Of a stretch of 64,000 nucleotides of DNA, positions 20,510 to 31,722 are shown piece by piece (position 1 is the first letter of the stretch; every line of letters begins with the position of its first letter). This DNA comes from Mesorhizobium loti (GTDB taxonomy: Bacteria; Pseudomonadota; Alphaproteobacteria; Rhizobiales; Rhizobiaceae), in assembly GCF_003148495.1 (NCBI RefSeq), contig NZ_QGGH01000002.1, positions 496,001 to 560,000 on the forward strand, read 5' to 3'. A program made the position numbers and the translations under genes. The notes beneath the pieces are model-generated. The model was given only the letters and a program-made list of their open reading frames with translations. It did not search any database and was not told the origin of the DNA.

Positions 20510-20523
20510 ATGGCTACTACTCC

Positions 20524-21921
20524 CTAACGCGCCGCCCGCGCGCGGCGGCCGACGTAATCTTCCACCATTTTCAGGTCGGATGGAAGTACCGTGTATTTTT
20601 CCTCCGATGTCATCAACTCACCTAGCCATGCGGGCAGTGCGGGGAAGACGCCGCTGGCGGCTTCGACGGCGGCCGGGAATTTTGCCGGGTGGGCGGTGCC
20701 CAACACCACCATCGGCACGGCGCCTGCCGCCTTGCCTGCCGCGACATGTACAGCCGCCGCTGTGTGCGGATCGAGCAGATAGTTGCTGGCCGCGAGCGTC
20801 GCGCGGATGGTGGCGGCGACCTCGTCCATATCAGCCCGGCCGGCGTCGAATTCGGACCGCATGCTAGCGATTTGCTGGGTTTCGATGGTGAAAGCGCCGG
20901 ATTGCTTCAGGCTGTCCATGTAGCGTCGCACGGTCGCGGCGTCACGGCCGGAGGCCTCGAACAGCAAGCGTTCGAAATTGGACGACACCTGGATATCCAT
21001 CGACGGCGACGTGGTCGCAAAGACGCCCTTGGTGCGGTATTCGCCGGTCGCGAAGGTCCGCGCCAGGATGTCGTTGTCGTTGGTGGCGATGACCAGCCGC
21101 TCGATCGGCAGGCCCATCTTCTTGGCCGCGTAGCCGGCGAAGATATCGCCGAAATTGCCGGTCGGCACCGTGAAGGAGACCGGCCTGTCCGGCGCGCCGA
21201 GCGACAGCGCCGAGGAGAAATAATAGACGATCTGGGCCATGATGCGGGCCCAGTTGATCGAATTGACGCCTGAAAGCGCAACCCGGTCGCGGAAGCTGTG
21301 ATCGTTGAACATGTCCTTGAGCAGGCCCTGGCAATCGTCGAAATTGCCTTCGATCGCCAGCGCATGGACGTTTTCAGCCGTCGACGTCGTCATCTGCCGC
21401 TGCTGCACCGGCGAGACGCGGCCGTGCGGGAACAGGATGAAGATGTCGGTGCGGCTGCGCCCGGCAAAGGCATCGATTGCCGCCCCGCCAGTATCGCCAG
21501 AGGTGGCGCCGACGATGGTGGCGTGCTGATCGCGTTCGGTAAGCACATGGTCCATCAGCCGGGCGAGAAGCTGCATCGCCACGTCCTTGAAGGCGAGCGT
21601 CGGCCCGTGGAAGAGTTCCAGGATGAAGGTGTTGGGGCCGGTCTGCACCAGCGGACAGACGGCCTCGTGACGGAAGGTGGCATAGGCTTCGCGCACCAGC
21701 CGTTCAAAGACGGGCGCCGGGATTTCGCCGCCAAGGAACGGCGACAGCACGCGGATGGCAAGATCGGGATAGGCAAGGCCGCGCATGGCGCGGATCTCGG
21801 CCGCGGAAAACTGCGGCCACTCACGCGGCACATAAAGCCCGCCGTCGCGCGCCAGCCCAGCCAGCACGGCGTCGGAAAATCCAAGAACGGGGGCTTCCCC
21901 GCGGGTACTCACATATTGCAT
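20524..21921 (-). CDS. thrC: Threonine synthase
   Basis: A 465-residue PLP enzyme that converts O-phosphohomoserine to threonine, the step after ThrB at 10056. It begins MQYVSTRGEAP and shows the PLP lysine motif FHGPTLAFKDVAMQ, then GATSGDTGGAAI and FTVPTGNFGDIFAGY. The length is that of the fungal/proteobacterial type. It heads a minus-strand run of four closely spaced genes (M16 peptidase, acetyltransferase, GGDEF/EAL). Confidence 0.96.
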   Translation of the reverse strand: MQYVSTRGEAPVLGFSDAVLAGLARDGGLYVPREWPQFSAAEIRAMRGLAYPDLAIRVLSPFLGGEIPAPVFERLVREAYATFRHEAVCPLVQTGPNTFILELFHGPTLAFKDVAMQLLARLMDHVLTERDQHATIVGATSGDTGGAAIDAFAGRSRTDIFILFPHGRVSPVQQRQMTTSTAENVHALAIEGNFDDCQGLLKDMFNDHSFRDRVALSGVNSINWARIMAQIVYYFSSALSLGAPDRPVSFTVPTGNFGDIFAGYAAKKMGLPIERLVIATNDNDILARTFATGEYRTKGVFATTSPSMDIQVSSNFERLLFEASGRDAATVRRYMDSLKQSGAFTIETQQIASMRSEFDAGRADMDEVAATIRATLAASNYLLDPHTAAAVHVAAGKAAGAVPMVVLGTAHPAKFPAAVEAASGVFPALPAWLGELMTSEEKYTVLPSDLKMVEDYVGRRARAAR

Positions 21922-22049
21922 GTCACAAATCCGTTACTGCTTGGCTTTTCCGTCCACCGCAAGGTGGTTAATTTCTGCGCTGGCTCAGTCGCATTTTTGC
22001 CGCGCGGTTGATATACGTCACCAGCTTTGCGAGAGGGAAGTGCAGTTTC

Positions 22050-22778
22050 ATGGCGTTTCGTACATTCAGTGGTCGCTTTTTGGCGGGTCTTGCGCTCACC
22101 GGCTTTATGCTTGCCGCCGCCGGCTGCCAATCGGGCGACAATGGCATCCTGAACCTCGGCATCGGCAAGAAGGATCCGACGGTTCCACCGCCGCCTCAGG
22201 ATCCCAAGATCCTGGCCAGCCAGTTGCAGGCCTATTGCCCCCGGGTGACAGTGCGCGACGGCACGGCCTTCTTCAACACCTACGCCAAGGGCGTCCAGAA
22301 GCCCAAGCCCAAGCTCAAGAAGACCGGCGACGCCGCGCAGGATGCCGCGGCCCAGGCTGAGGCCGACGCCGCCGCTGCAACTCCGCCCGACGAGTCGGCG
22401 AACATCATCTACCAGGCATCGGTCAGCGACGTGACACGCGACTGCAGCCGTGCCAACGGCCAGCTGACGATGAAGATCGCGGTCGCCGGCAAGATCGTGC
22501 CGGGACCGAAGTTCTCGCCCGGCACCATCACCATGCCGATCCGCACCGCGGTGATGCATGGCACCGACGTGCTTTACTCGCAGATTCACCAGTATCAGGT
22601 CCAGGTCACCGACCCCTCGGTCGCCACACAGTTCGTCTTCACCGATTCCAATATTGTCGTGCCCGAGCCGACGGCGCAGGACTATCAGGCCTTTGCCGGC
22701 TATGATGAAAACGCGCCGAAGGCGACGACGGACAAGCCGAAGAGGACCCACCGCAAGAGAACTGCCGCGACGAACTAG
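22050..22778 (+). CDS. Conserved lipoprotein of unknown function
   Basis: A 242-residue lipoprotein. The start at 22050 is preceded by GAGAGGGA and gives a clean signal: FLAGLALTGFMLAAAGC, with the acylated cysteine in LAAAGC. After that come a Pro-rich linker, a Lys/Ala-rich stretch and a beta-rich domain with ANIIYQASVSDVTRDC and DVLYSQIHQYQVQVTDP. The C-terminus is Lys/Arg-rich. It resembles a conserved rhizobial outer-membrane or periplasmic lipoprotein, but I do not recognise a function. Confidence 0.75.
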   Translation: MAFRTFSGRFLAGLALTGFMLAAAGCQSGDNGILNLGIGKKDPTVPPPPQDPKILASQLQAYCPRVTVRDGTAFFNTYAKGVQKPKPKLKKTGDAAQDAAAQAEADAAAATPPDESANIIYQASVSDVTRDCSRANGQLTMKIAVAGKIVPGPKFSPGTITMPIRTAVMHGTDVLYSQIHQYQVQVTDPSVATQFVFTDSNIVVPEPTAQDYQAFAGYDENAPKATTDKPKRTHRKRTAATN

Positions 22779-22820
22779 AGCGCGGCAGTTGCACGAGGCG
22801 TGCGTCGCTACGCACGCTTC

Positions 22821-23507
22821 TCAGGCGTCAGACCACTCCGACAGCGCCGCGATCACGCTTTTCAGCTCCGCCCAGCGGCGGATCACCGTCTCGGCGCCGG
22901 CCTCGGTCAATGCGTCGGCATGGCCGGGATAGCTGTGGGCCGCGCCGGTGAAGCCGATCACGCGCATGCCTGCCGCCCTGGCGCCGTGGACGCCATGCAC
23001 GGAATCCTCGATGACGAACGTGTTCGCTGGGTTGGCGTTGAGTGTCTCCGCCGCGAACAGGAACACGTCAGGCGCCGGCTTGGTCTTCTTGCTTGGTATT
23101 TCCAGCGCCGAAAAAATCCGGCCGGCGAAAAACGGCAGCAGGTGCACCTTTTCCAGCATGAATTCGATCCGCTCCGAGCGCGAATTCGAGCAGACGCAGC
23201 GCGGCGCCGTTACTGCGGCGACCGCCTCGCGCACGCCGTCTATGGCGCGCACGTCGCTGCGCAATTTGCGGTCGACCAGGTCTTCGGCGCGGTCGATCAG
23301 TGAGGCCTGGAATGGAATGCTGGATTTCTCCTCGACCCGCATCATGATGTCCTTGAAGGTCAGTCCGGCATAGGTCTCGGAAATCTCCTCAGCCGATATT
23401 TCGTACCCGGCCAGGGTCAGCAGTTCCGCCTCCACGCGGGCGGCGATGATTTCGGAATCGACGAGCACGCCGTCGCAATCGAAGATGACAAGGTCTGGCT
23501 GGGGCAT
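22821..23507 (-). CDS. HAD family hydrolase (phosphoglycolate-phosphatase-like)
   Basis: A 228-residue class IA haloacid-dehalogenase-fold phosphatase. Motif I is FDCDGVLVDSE with the two catalytic aspartates, motif II lies in CVCSNSRSERIEFML, and motif IV in VIEDSVHGVHGARAAGM. Such enzymes remove phosphate from small sugars or glycolate; the exact substrate is unclear. The ATG at 23507 puts motif I at residues 7-17, the normal place. It is divergent from ccrM. Confidence 0.88.
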   Translation of the reverse strand: MPQPDLVIFDCDGVLVDSEIIAARVEAELLTLAGYEISAEEISETYAGLTFKDIMMRVEEKSSIPFQASLIDRAEDLVDRKLRSDVRAIDGVREAVAAVTAPRCVCSNSRSERIEFMLEKVHLLPFFAGRIFSALEIPSKKTKPAPDVFLFAAETLNANPANTFVIEDSVHGVHGARAAGMRVIGFTGAAHSYPGHADALTEAGAETVIRRWAELKSVIAALSEWSDA

Positions 23508-23620
23508 GGTGATCCGGACAATGGGAGGATGAAGGGGCCTCGGGAGGCTCAGGCGGCGCGGCATACACCAACAGGGCCACCTTCGCAAATTCGGCAGTCT
23601 TCACCGAATATTTACGCTGA

Positions 23621-24805
<1,185 letters not shown>

Positions 24806-24871
24806 GCCCCTGCCAATTGCGTCGAATTCCGTTGATTCAAAGTCGCAACGGATCGCGCGAAGCGATTCAAA

Positions 24872-25483
24872 TCACGCCTTGATTCCGTGACGTTCAAGGT
24901 CTGCTTGAAGCGTTTTCGCATCGGTGAACAGCACCGACTGCCAGCCCGCCGCCTTGGCGCCGTCGACATTCTTCTGGCTATCATCGATGAACAGCGTCGC
25001 CGCCGGTTCGAGGCCGAAGGCAGCGACGTGATGATCGTAAATGCCGCGATCCGGCTTGATCAGGCCGATCTCACCGGAGATCGTGACGCCACGCGGCCGT
25101 TCGAGAAAATCGAAGCGCTCGCGGGCCTCGGCCAGCGTGTCGCTGGCAAAATTGGTCAGCATGGTCACGTCGTGGCCGCTCTCGATCAGGCCGACCATGA
25201 TGGCGACGCTGTCGTCATAGGCATGCGGCACCATCTCGTGCCAGTGGCGGCGGAAACTGCGGATGTTTTCCGCGTGATCGGGATGGTCCGCGATCAGCAG
25301 CGCCTCGGCCTTTTCCCAGGTCCGTCCGCGGTCCTGCTCGATGTTCCATTCATGCGTGCAGACATTGTCGAAGAACCACTTTCTCTCTTCGGCATCCGGA
25401 ATGAGGCGGCTGAACGGAATGTTGGGATCGTAGTGGATCAGCACTCTACCGATGTCGAAAACGATGTGGCGTATTTCAGTCAT
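24872..25483 (-). CDS. HAD family hydrolase
   Basis: A 203-residue HAD-fold phosphatase of the YihX type. Motif I is FDIGRVLIHYDP, in which the second catalytic aspartate is replaced (DIGRV instead of DxDGT); YihX members read DLGxV at this place. Motif II is LTNFASDTL and motif IV is FIDDSQKNVDGAKAAG. The start at 25483 overlaps the end of mutY by eight bases, so both are probably made from one transcript. Confidence 0.87.
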   Translation of the reverse strand: MTEIRHIVFDIGRVLIHYDPNIPFSRLIPDAEERKWFFDNVCTHEWNIEQDRGRTWEKAEALLIADHPDHAENIRSFRRHWHEMVPHAYDDSVAIMVGLIESGHDVTMLTNFASDTLAEARERFDFLERPRGVTISGEIGLIKPDRGIYDHHVAAFGLEPAATLFIDDSQKNVDGAKAAGWQSVLFTDAKTLQADLERHGIKA

Positions 25484-26624
25484 GGGGCCTCTTTGCACTG
25501 TGCGGCGACGGCTTTTTCGTCGCGTCGGGTATCGCCGCTTCAATTGCCTTTTTCATGACGGTCGGCAGTGCTTCCCCGGAAATTTCATGGGCCAGCGACC
25601 AGAAATGTCCCGCCGGCACATCACCTTTGATGTGGGCGTGAAAGACTTCGAGTTCGAGAGCGAAATGCGTGAAGACATGTGCAATGCGGCCTGCATGCCG
25701 CCAGTCGGCGGGGAAGGGCGCTGCCGCCTCCGTGGTGTCGCCATCGATCCGCGCGGTCCAGCCAGTCGTCGGTACCTCGGTCATGCCGCCAAGCAGGCCT
25801 TTCTCCGCCCGCTTACGCAGAAGGATAGCGCCGTCGCTTCTGACCGCGACGAAGGCCGCGCCGCGCCGCAGGGGCTTGTCGGCCTTTGGCAGGCGCACCG
25901 GAAAGTGTTCGGGATCGCCTGAAAGGACGGCGCTGCAGTCTTCGCGCAGCGGGCACAGGATGCATAGCGGCCGCCGTGGGGTGCAGATGGTGGCGCCGAG
26001 ATCCATCATCGCCTGAGCGAAGTCGCCAGGCCTTGCCCCGGGCACCATGCGCTCGACATGGGCGCGGATCTCGGGCTTGGCCTCGCTCAACGGCGCTGTG
26101 ATCGAAAACAACCGGGAGATGACGCGTTCGACATTGCCGTCGACAACGGCGGCGGGGCGGTCGAAGGCGATCGCCGTAATCGCCGCCGACGTATAGGCGC
26201 CGATGCCAGGCAATTCTCTCAAAGCCGTCTCCGTGTCGGGAAACCGGCCGCCACGTTGAGCCACCAGATCGGCACAGGCCTTGAGATTGCGGGCGCGGGA
26301 ATAGTAGCCGAGCCCGGCCCAGGCCTTCATCACGTCTTCGGTCGGTGCTGCGGCCAGTGCCTCGACATCGGGCCATTTCTCGACGAAAACCCGGAAATAG
26401 GCCTTCACCGCTTCGACGGTGGTCTGCTGCAGCATGACCTCGGACAGCCAGATACGGTAGGGATCGGGCCTTGCGCCTTGCGCATGCTCACGTGGCGTGA
26501 TCCGCCATGGCAACTCACGGTGGTGCACATCGTACCAGTCGAGCAGGCGGGATGCGATATCCCCGGATGTGGCTTTACCACTATCCCCGGATGCGGTCTT
26601 GCGGGTCTGGTCTGCTGATGCCAT
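25476..26624 (-). CDS. mutY: A/G-specific adenine glycosylase
   Basis: A 382-residue repair enzyme that removes adenine mispaired with 8-oxoguanine. It shows WLSEVMLQQTTVEAV, the helix-hairpin-helix ELPGIGAYTSAAI, the catalytic aspartate in VVDGNVERV, and a four-cysteine iron-sulfur loop in CTPRRPLCILCPLREDC. The C-terminal NUDIX-like domain that senses oxoguanine is present (LLRKRAEKGLLGGM). The N-terminus has a short Ser/Thr/Gly-rich extension. It is divergent from the dciA-like gene. Confidence 0.95.
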   Translation of the reverse strand: MASADQTRKTASGDSGKATSGDIASRLLDWYDVHHRELPWRITPREHAQGARPDPYRIWLSEVMLQQTTVEAVKAYFRVFVEKWPDVEALAAAPTEDVMKAWAGLGYYSRARNLKACADLVAQRGGRFPDTETALRELPGIGAYTSAAITAIAFDRPAAVVDGNVERVISRLFSITAPLSEAKPEIRAHVERMVPGARPGDFAQAMMDLGATICTPRRPLCILCPLREDCSAVLSGDPEHFPVRLPKADKPLRRGAAFVAVRSDGAILLRKRAEKGLLGGMTEVPTTGWTARIDGDTTEAAAPFPADWRHAGRIAHVFTHFALELEVFHAHIKGDVPAGHFWSLAHEISGEALPTVMKKAIEAAIPDATKKPSPHSAKRPHD

Positions 26625-26678
26625 TGATCTTGTATTGGCCTGGCCGGTATCTGCTGGGGTCGTGGCTGGAGAACGTAC

Positions 26679-27179
26679 ATGGCAGGGAGAACGCCCTACG
26701 GCAATCCCGTCCCGGTCAGCGATCTCGCGACCAAGATCCTCGATCCGGTGCTGCGCAAGCGGGCCGGCATTTCGATCGGCCTCGTCCAGTCATGGGAAGA
26801 GATTGCCGGCCCACGGCTGGCCAGCCACTCGCGCCCCGAAAAAATCCAGTGGCCGCGCCGCATGCATGAGGACGATCCGTTCGAGCCGGCGGTGCTGGTC
26901 ATCGCCTGCGAAGGCATGGCGGCACTTCATCTGCAGCACGAGACCGGCGAGATCATCAACCGGGTCAACGCCTTCCTCGGTTTCACCGCCATCAGCCGCA
27001 TCAGGATCCTGCAGAAGCCGGTGACAACTGATAAAGGACGGCGCAAGCCGGCCCTCAGGCCGCTGACGGCTGCCGAGAAGATGAAATTGTCGGGAACCGT
27101 CGGCCTGGTCGACAATGATGCGTTGCGCGCCTCTCTGGAAAAACTTGGCGCGACCATTATTGGGGAGAGAAAGTCATAG
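26679..27179 (+). CDS. DciA-like protein (DUF721)
   Basis: A 166-residue protein of the DUF721 family, whose DciA members help load the replicative helicase in bacteria without DnaC. The conserved region is WEEIAGPRLASHSRPEKI, then LVIACEGMAALHLQHETGEI. Its neighbours, mutY and ccrM on one side and dsbA-smc on the other, form a well-known rhizobial order. The role in helicase loading is inferred from the family. Confidence 0.85.
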   Translation: MAGRTPYGNPVPVSDLATKILDPVLRKRAGISIGLVQSWEEIAGPRLASHSRPEKIQWPRRMHEDDPFEPAVLVIACEGMAALHLQHETGEIINRVNAFLGFTAISRIRILQKPVTTDKGRRKPALRPLTAAEKMKLSGTVGLVDNDALRASLEKLGATIIGERKS

Positions 27180-27342
27180 GCCTCTCGAAGAAAGTCATGG
27201 ATTTGTCGTCAATATCTCGCATTCGTGATCGCCCCTGTCAGGTTTCGCGATTGGATTGGGGATCGAGATGCCTTAATTCGCGCCAACTCTCGCCTTTTCG
27301 TGCCTTTGCATTGCAAAATCCAACCCTTGTCAGGTGATTCGT

Positions 27343-28086
27343 ATGAACCGTCCCCCGTTCGGCCAAAGCTTGTCTCGCAGAAACGTCCTGTCTTCGCTGG
27401 CCGCCATTCCGGCGGTCGCCCTGCTCGCCGCCTGCAGCGACTCTGGCGAGGAAGCGAAGGCCGCGGATGTGAAGCCCGCCGATCCTGCCGCTCCCGCAAA
27501 GCCGGCCACGCCGGCCGCCGCTACCGCGCCGGAAGCCCAGGGCACCGTGGATATGGTGGAACTGATGAAGCCGGGTGCACTGCCTGACAAGCAGCTTGGC
27601 AAGGACGACGCCAAGGTCACCATCGTCGAATACGCCTCGATGACCTGCCCGCACTGCGCGCATTTCGCCGAGACCACCTTTCCGGACCTGAAGACCAAGT
27701 ACATCGACACCGGCAAAGCGCGCTACATCCTGCGCGAATTCCCGTTCGATCCGAGCGCCGAAGCCGGTTTCATGCTGGCGCGCTGCGCCAAGGATAACTA
27801 TTTCCCGATGGTCGACGTCCTGTTCCGGCAGCAGGCGAACTGGGTTGGCGTCCAGAATACCAAGGATGCGCTGCTGCAAATCTCGAAGCTCGCCGGTTTT
27901 ACACAGGAGTCCTTCGAGGCCTGCTTGACGGACCAGAAACTTCTGGACGATGTGAGATCGGTCCAGAAGCGCGGCGCCAATGAATTCAAGGTCGACTCGA
28001 CACCGACCTTCTTCATCAACGGTAAGACCTACAAAGGGGCGATGTCGATTGAGGAAATGTCGGCCATCATCGACCCTCTGCTCTGA
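27343..28086 (+). CDS. DsbA-family thiol oxidoreductase (thioredoxin fold), exported
   Basis: A 247-residue exported protein. The signal region has twin arginines (SLSRRNVLSSLAAIP) followed by LLAACSDSG, so it may be a lipoprotein and may use the Tat route. An Ala/Pro/Lys-rich linker leads to a thioredoxin-4-type domain with the active site MTCPHCAHF, a DsbA-like CPHC pair, and the cis-proline segment DSTPTFFING. It probably oxidises periplasmic thiols. The ATG at 27343 is preferred over a GTG nine bases upstream. smc follows. Confidence 0.9.
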   Translation: MNRPPFGQSLSRRNVLSSLAAIPAVALLAACSDSGEEAKAADVKPADPAAPAKPATPAAATAPEAQGTVDMVELMKPGALPDKQLGKDDAKVTIVEYASMTCPHCAHFAETTFPDLKTKYIDTGKARYILREFPFDPSAEAGFMLARCAKDNYFPMVDVLFRQQANWVGVQNTKDALLQISKLAGFTQESFEACLTDQKLLDDVRSVQKRGANEFKVDSTPTFFINGKTYKGAMSIEEMSAIIDPLL

Positions 28087-28191
28087 CGTCCAGTCAGCCC
28101 TGAGGTGGCGGCGCTTCGGCGTGCGCGGCTTCTTGTCGTGCCGCGAATTCCTTTCGCAAAACCACGGAAATCCGCTTAGTGGGCGGCGCGA

Positions 28192-31100
28192 ATGAAGTTT
28201 TCGCGCCTTCGCCTCCTCGGTTTCAAGTCCTTCGTCGAGCCCGGCGAGTTCGTCATCGAACGCGGCCTGACCGGCATTGTCGGGCCCAATGGCTGCGGCA
28301 AGTCGAACCTTGTCGAGGCGCTGCGCTGGGTGATGGGCGAAAGCTCCTACAAGAACATGCGCGCGTCCGGGATGGACGACGTGATCTTTTCCGGCTCGGG
28401 CACTCGGCCCGCCCGCAACACCGCCGAAGTCACGCTTTTCCTCGACAACAGTGATCGCTCGGCGCCGGCTGCCTTCAACGATGCCGACGAATTGCAGGTG
28501 TCGCGCCGCATCGAGCGCGAGGCCGGCTCGCTCTACCGTATCAACGGCAAGGAGGCGCGCGCCAAGGATGTGCAGCTTCTGTTCGCCGACCAGTCGACCG
28601 GCGCGCGGTCGCCGTCCATGGTCGGCCAGGGCCGCATCGGCGAGCTGATCCAGGCCAAGCCGCAGGCGCGCCGCGCCCTGCTCGAAGAGGCGGCCGGCAT
28701 TTCCGGCCTGCACACCCGCCGCCACGAGGCCGAACTGCGGCTGAAGGCGGCCGAGCAGAACCTCGAACGGCTGGACGACGTCGTCGGCGAACTGGAAAGC
28801 CAGATCGAAAGCCTGAAGCGCCAGGCGCGCCAGGCCTCCCGCTTCAAGAACCTGTCAGCCGATATCCGCAAGGCCGAAGCAACGCTCTTGCATCTGCGCT
28901 GGACGCTGGCCAAGACGCAGGAAGGCGAGGCGCGCTCGGCGCTTGCCGTTGCCACGGCATTGGTCGGCGACCGCGCCGCCGCCCAGATGGCCGCCGCCAG
29001 GGAGCAAGGCATCGGTGCTCATCGCCTGCCGGACCTGCGCGACGCGGAAGCCGCCGCTGCCGCCGCCTTCCAGCGCCTGTCGATCGCCAAGTCGCAGATC
29101 GAGGAGGAAGCCGGCCGCATCCGCGCTCGTCAGAGCGAACTCGAGCGCCGGCTGCAGCAGCTCGATGGCGATATCGCGCGTGAGGAGCGCATGGTCCGCG
29201 ACAATGCGGATATCCTCGAGCGCCTGCGCACCGAGGAAGCCGCGCTCAATTCCGAAAATGCCGGTGCCGCCGAGCGCGAGGCCAGCACCAGGGCCACGTT
29301 CGAGCAGGCTGCATCGACGCTTTCACAAAGCGAAGCCAAACTCGCCGCGCTGACCGCCGAGCGGGCAGAGGCTGCCGCCTCGCGCAACCAGATCGAACGG
29401 ACACTGCGCGACACCGCCGAGCGTCGCGACCGCTTCGCCCGCCAGCTTGCCGATGTCGACCGCGAATTGTCGGAAATACTCTCCAAGGTCGCCGGCTTGC
29501 CGGATCCGGCCGAGAAGCGCGTGCTGGTCGAACAGGCCATGGCGCTGCTGGAAGAATCCGAAGCTGCCGTATCGGAGGCGGAGCAGTCGGTCATCGATGC
29601 CCGCGCCACGGAAAGCGCTGCCCGGCCACCGCTTCAGGATGCCAGGGCCGAGCTGGCGCGCATCGAGACGGAAGCGCGCACGCTGGCAAAAATTCTGAAC
29701 GCCGCCAGCGGCGATCTCTTCCCGGCTGTGCTGGAACAGATCAGCGTCGATCGCGGTTTCGAGACGGCGCTGGGCGCCGCCCTTGGCGAAGACCTCGACG
29801 TGCCGCTCGACCGCAGCGCGCCGGTGCATTGGGGCGAAAGCGGGATCCAGCCCGGCGATGCGGCTCTGCCGGAAGGCGTGAAGAGCCTTGCCAGCGTGGT
29901 CCATGCGCCGGCACAGCTCGCCCGCCGTCTGGCGCAGATAGGTATCGTCGAGTCCGGCGATGGCCGCCGGCTGCAGGCGCTGCTTGCTCCGGGCCAGCGG
30001 CTGGTCAGCCGTGAGGGTGCGCTCTGGCGCTGGGATGGCTTTACCGCCAGCGCCGACGCGCCGACCGCCGCAGCACAACGGCTGGCGCAGAAGAACCGGC
30101 TGGCCGAGCTCGATGCCGAGGCGATACAGGCGACGCTCATCCTGCGTCAGGCTGAAGAGGCACTTGCCCAGGCCGAACAGGCGCTTCGCCTCGCAAGCGA
30201 GGCCGAGCGCAACGCACGCCAGGCCGGTCGCGATGCCCAGCATCGGCTGGACGCTGCCCGCAATGCGCTGGCCGAGGCCGAGAGGGCCGGCGGCGAATTG
30301 CAGAGCCGGCGCGCCGCACTGGATGAGGCGCGCGCCCGCATCGTCGATAGCCATGAGGAGATTTCGGCGGCCTTCGCCGAGGCGGAAATGCTGCTGCAGG
30401 ACGCGCCCGATCTCGGCGATCTGCAATTGCAGCTCGAACAGTCCTCGGCCAATGTCGCCCGCGACCGCGCCACGCTTGCCGATGCGCGTGCCGTGCATGA
30501 GGGCCTGCGCCGCGAAGCCGAGGCGCGCGCGCGCCGGCTCGATGCCATTGGCGCCGAGCGCAGCAACTGGCTGGAGCGGGCCGAAAACGCTTCGACGCAG
30601 ATCGCATCGCTTGGCGAACGCAAGGCTGAGGCCGAGGCCGAACGCGAGCGGCTGGCCGATGCTCCCGATGAAATCGACGCCAAGCGGCGCGCCTTGCTGT
30701 CGCAGCTCACCGAGGCCGAGACCTTGCGCAAAGCGGCGGCCGACCGTTTGCAGGAAGCGGAGAACCGGCAATCCGAAATGGACAAGGCCGCCACCGGCGC
30801 CATCCAGTTCCTGGCCGAGGCGCGCGAGACCCGCGTTCGCGCCGAAGAGCGGCTGACCGCGGCCGACGAACGCCGGCTGGAGGTCGAGGCGCGCATCCAG
30901 GAGACGCTGAACACGCCGCCGCATCTGGTTATCCGTCATACCGGCCTGGAAGCCGACAGCCCGATGCCGGAAATGGCCGAGATCGAGCGTCAGCTCGACC
31001 GGCTGAAGATCGAGCGCGAACGGCTGGGCGCCGTCAACCTGCGCGCCGAGGAGGAGCAGAAGGAGCTTTCCGACCGGCTCGAGGCGATCGTCTCCGAGCG

Positions 31101-31650
31101 CGAGGACATCATCGAGGCGATCCGCAAGCTCAGGCAGGCGATCCAGAGCCTCAATCGCGAAGGCCGTGAGCGGTTGCTGGCCGCCTTCGACGTCGTCAAC
31201 GGCCATTTCCAGCGGCTGTTCTCGCATCTGTTCGGCGGCGGCACGGCGGAATTGCAGCTGATCGAGTCCGACGATCCGCTCGAAGCGGGGCTTGAAATCC
31301 TGGCCCGCCCGCCTGGCAAAAAGCCGCAGACCATGACGTTGCTGTCCGGCGGCGAACAGGCGCTGACGGCGATGTCGCTGATCTTTGCGGTGTTCCTGAC
31401 CAATCCGGCGCCGATCTGCGTGCTCGATGAAGTCGATGCGCCGCTCGACGACCACAATGTTGAGCGCTTCTGCAATCTCATGGACGAAATGGCTGCCACC
31501 ACCGAGACTCGTTTCGTCATCATCACCCACAATCCAATCACCATGGCGCGCATGAATCGGCTGTTCGGCGTGACCATGGCCGAGCAGGGCGTCAGCCAGT
31601 TGGTCTCGGTCGACCTACAGGCGGCCGAAGCGATGCGCGAGGCAAGCTGA
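28192..31650 (+). CDS. smc: Chromosome segregation protein SMC
   Basis: A 1152-residue ATPase that compacts and aligns the chromosome with ScpA and ScpB. The N-terminal head has the Walker A motif GPNGCGKSNLVEALRW; long Ala/Glu/Arg-rich coiled coils (about 170-500 and 650-960) flank a hinge (about 500-650, with VLEQISVDRGFETALGAALG). The C-terminal head carries the signature LLSGGEQALTAMSL and Walker B CVLDEVDAPLDD. The length and layout are complete. It starts 105 bp after the DsbA-like gene. Confidence 0.97.
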   Translation: MKFSRLRLLGFKSFVEPGEFVIERGLTGIVGPNGCGKSNLVEALRWVMGESSYKNMRASGMDDVIFSGSGTRPARNTAEVTLFLDNSDRSAPAAFNDADELQVSRRIEREAGSLYRINGKEARAKDVQLLFADQSTGARSPSMVGQGRIGELIQAKPQARRALLEEAAGISGLHTRRHEAELRLKAAEQNLERLDDVVGELESQIESLKRQARQASRFKNLSADIRKAEATLLHLRWTLAKTQEGEARSALAVATALVGDRAAAQMAAAREQGIGAHRLPDLRDAEAAAAAAFQRLSIAKSQIEEEAGRIRARQSELERRLQQLDGDIAREERMVRDNADILERLRTEEAALNSENAGAAEREASTRATFEQAASTLSQSEAKLAALTAERAEAAASRNQIERTLRDTAERRDRFARQLADVDRELSEILSKVAGLPDPAEKRVLVEQAMALLEESEAAVSEAEQSVIDARATESAARPPLQDARAELARIETEARTLAKILNAASGDLFPAVLEQISVDRGFETALGAALGEDLDVPLDRSAPVHWGESGIQPGDAALPEGVKSLASVVHAPAQLARRLAQIGIVESGDGRRLQALLAPGQRLVSREGALWRWDGFTASADAPTAAAQRLAQKNRLAELDAEAIQATLILRQAEEALAQAEQALRLASEAERNARQAGRDAQHRLDAARNALAEAERAGGELQSRRAALDEARARIVDSHEEISAAFAEAEMLLQDAPDLGDLQLQLEQSSANVARDRATLADARAVHEGLRREAEARARRLDAIGAERSNWLERAENASTQIASLGERKAEAEAERERLADAPDEIDAKRRALLSQLTEAETLRKAAADRLQEAENRQSEMDKAATGAIQFLAEARETRVRAEERLTAADERRLEVEARIQETLNTPPHLVIRHTGLEADSPMPEMAEIERQLDRLKIERERLGAVNLRAEEEQKELSDRLEAIVSEREDIIEAIRKLRQAIQSLNREGRERLLAAFDVVNGHFQRLFSHLFGGGTAELQLIESDDPLEAGLEILARPPGKKPQTMTLLSGGEQALTAMSLIFAVFLTNPAPICVLDEVDAPLDDHNVERFCNLMDEMAATTETRFVIITHNPITMARMNRLFGVTMAEQGVSQLVSVDLQAAEAMREAS

Positions 31651-31684
31651 TCCAGGTCGCGCTGCCTGCGAATGGGCCGCGCCG

Positions 31685-31722
31685 GAGCATTTCCAGAAAA
31701 GTGTAAACGGCTTTCCGCCCGG
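31685..31722. repeat. Rhizobial intergenic repeat-like element
   Basis: The stretch beginning GAGCATTTCCAGAAAAGTGT and continuing with a CGGCTTTCCGCCCGG-like half matches, from memory, the short palindromic intergenic element scattered through Mesorhizobium and related genomes. Only one copy is evident in this window, so its repetitive nature rests on prior knowledge. Confidence 0.45.

Noticed and set aside
29323..31530. A 735-codon minus-strand open frame opposite smc
   Set aside because: Shadow of the smc coiled-coil coding sequence with its periodic codon bias.
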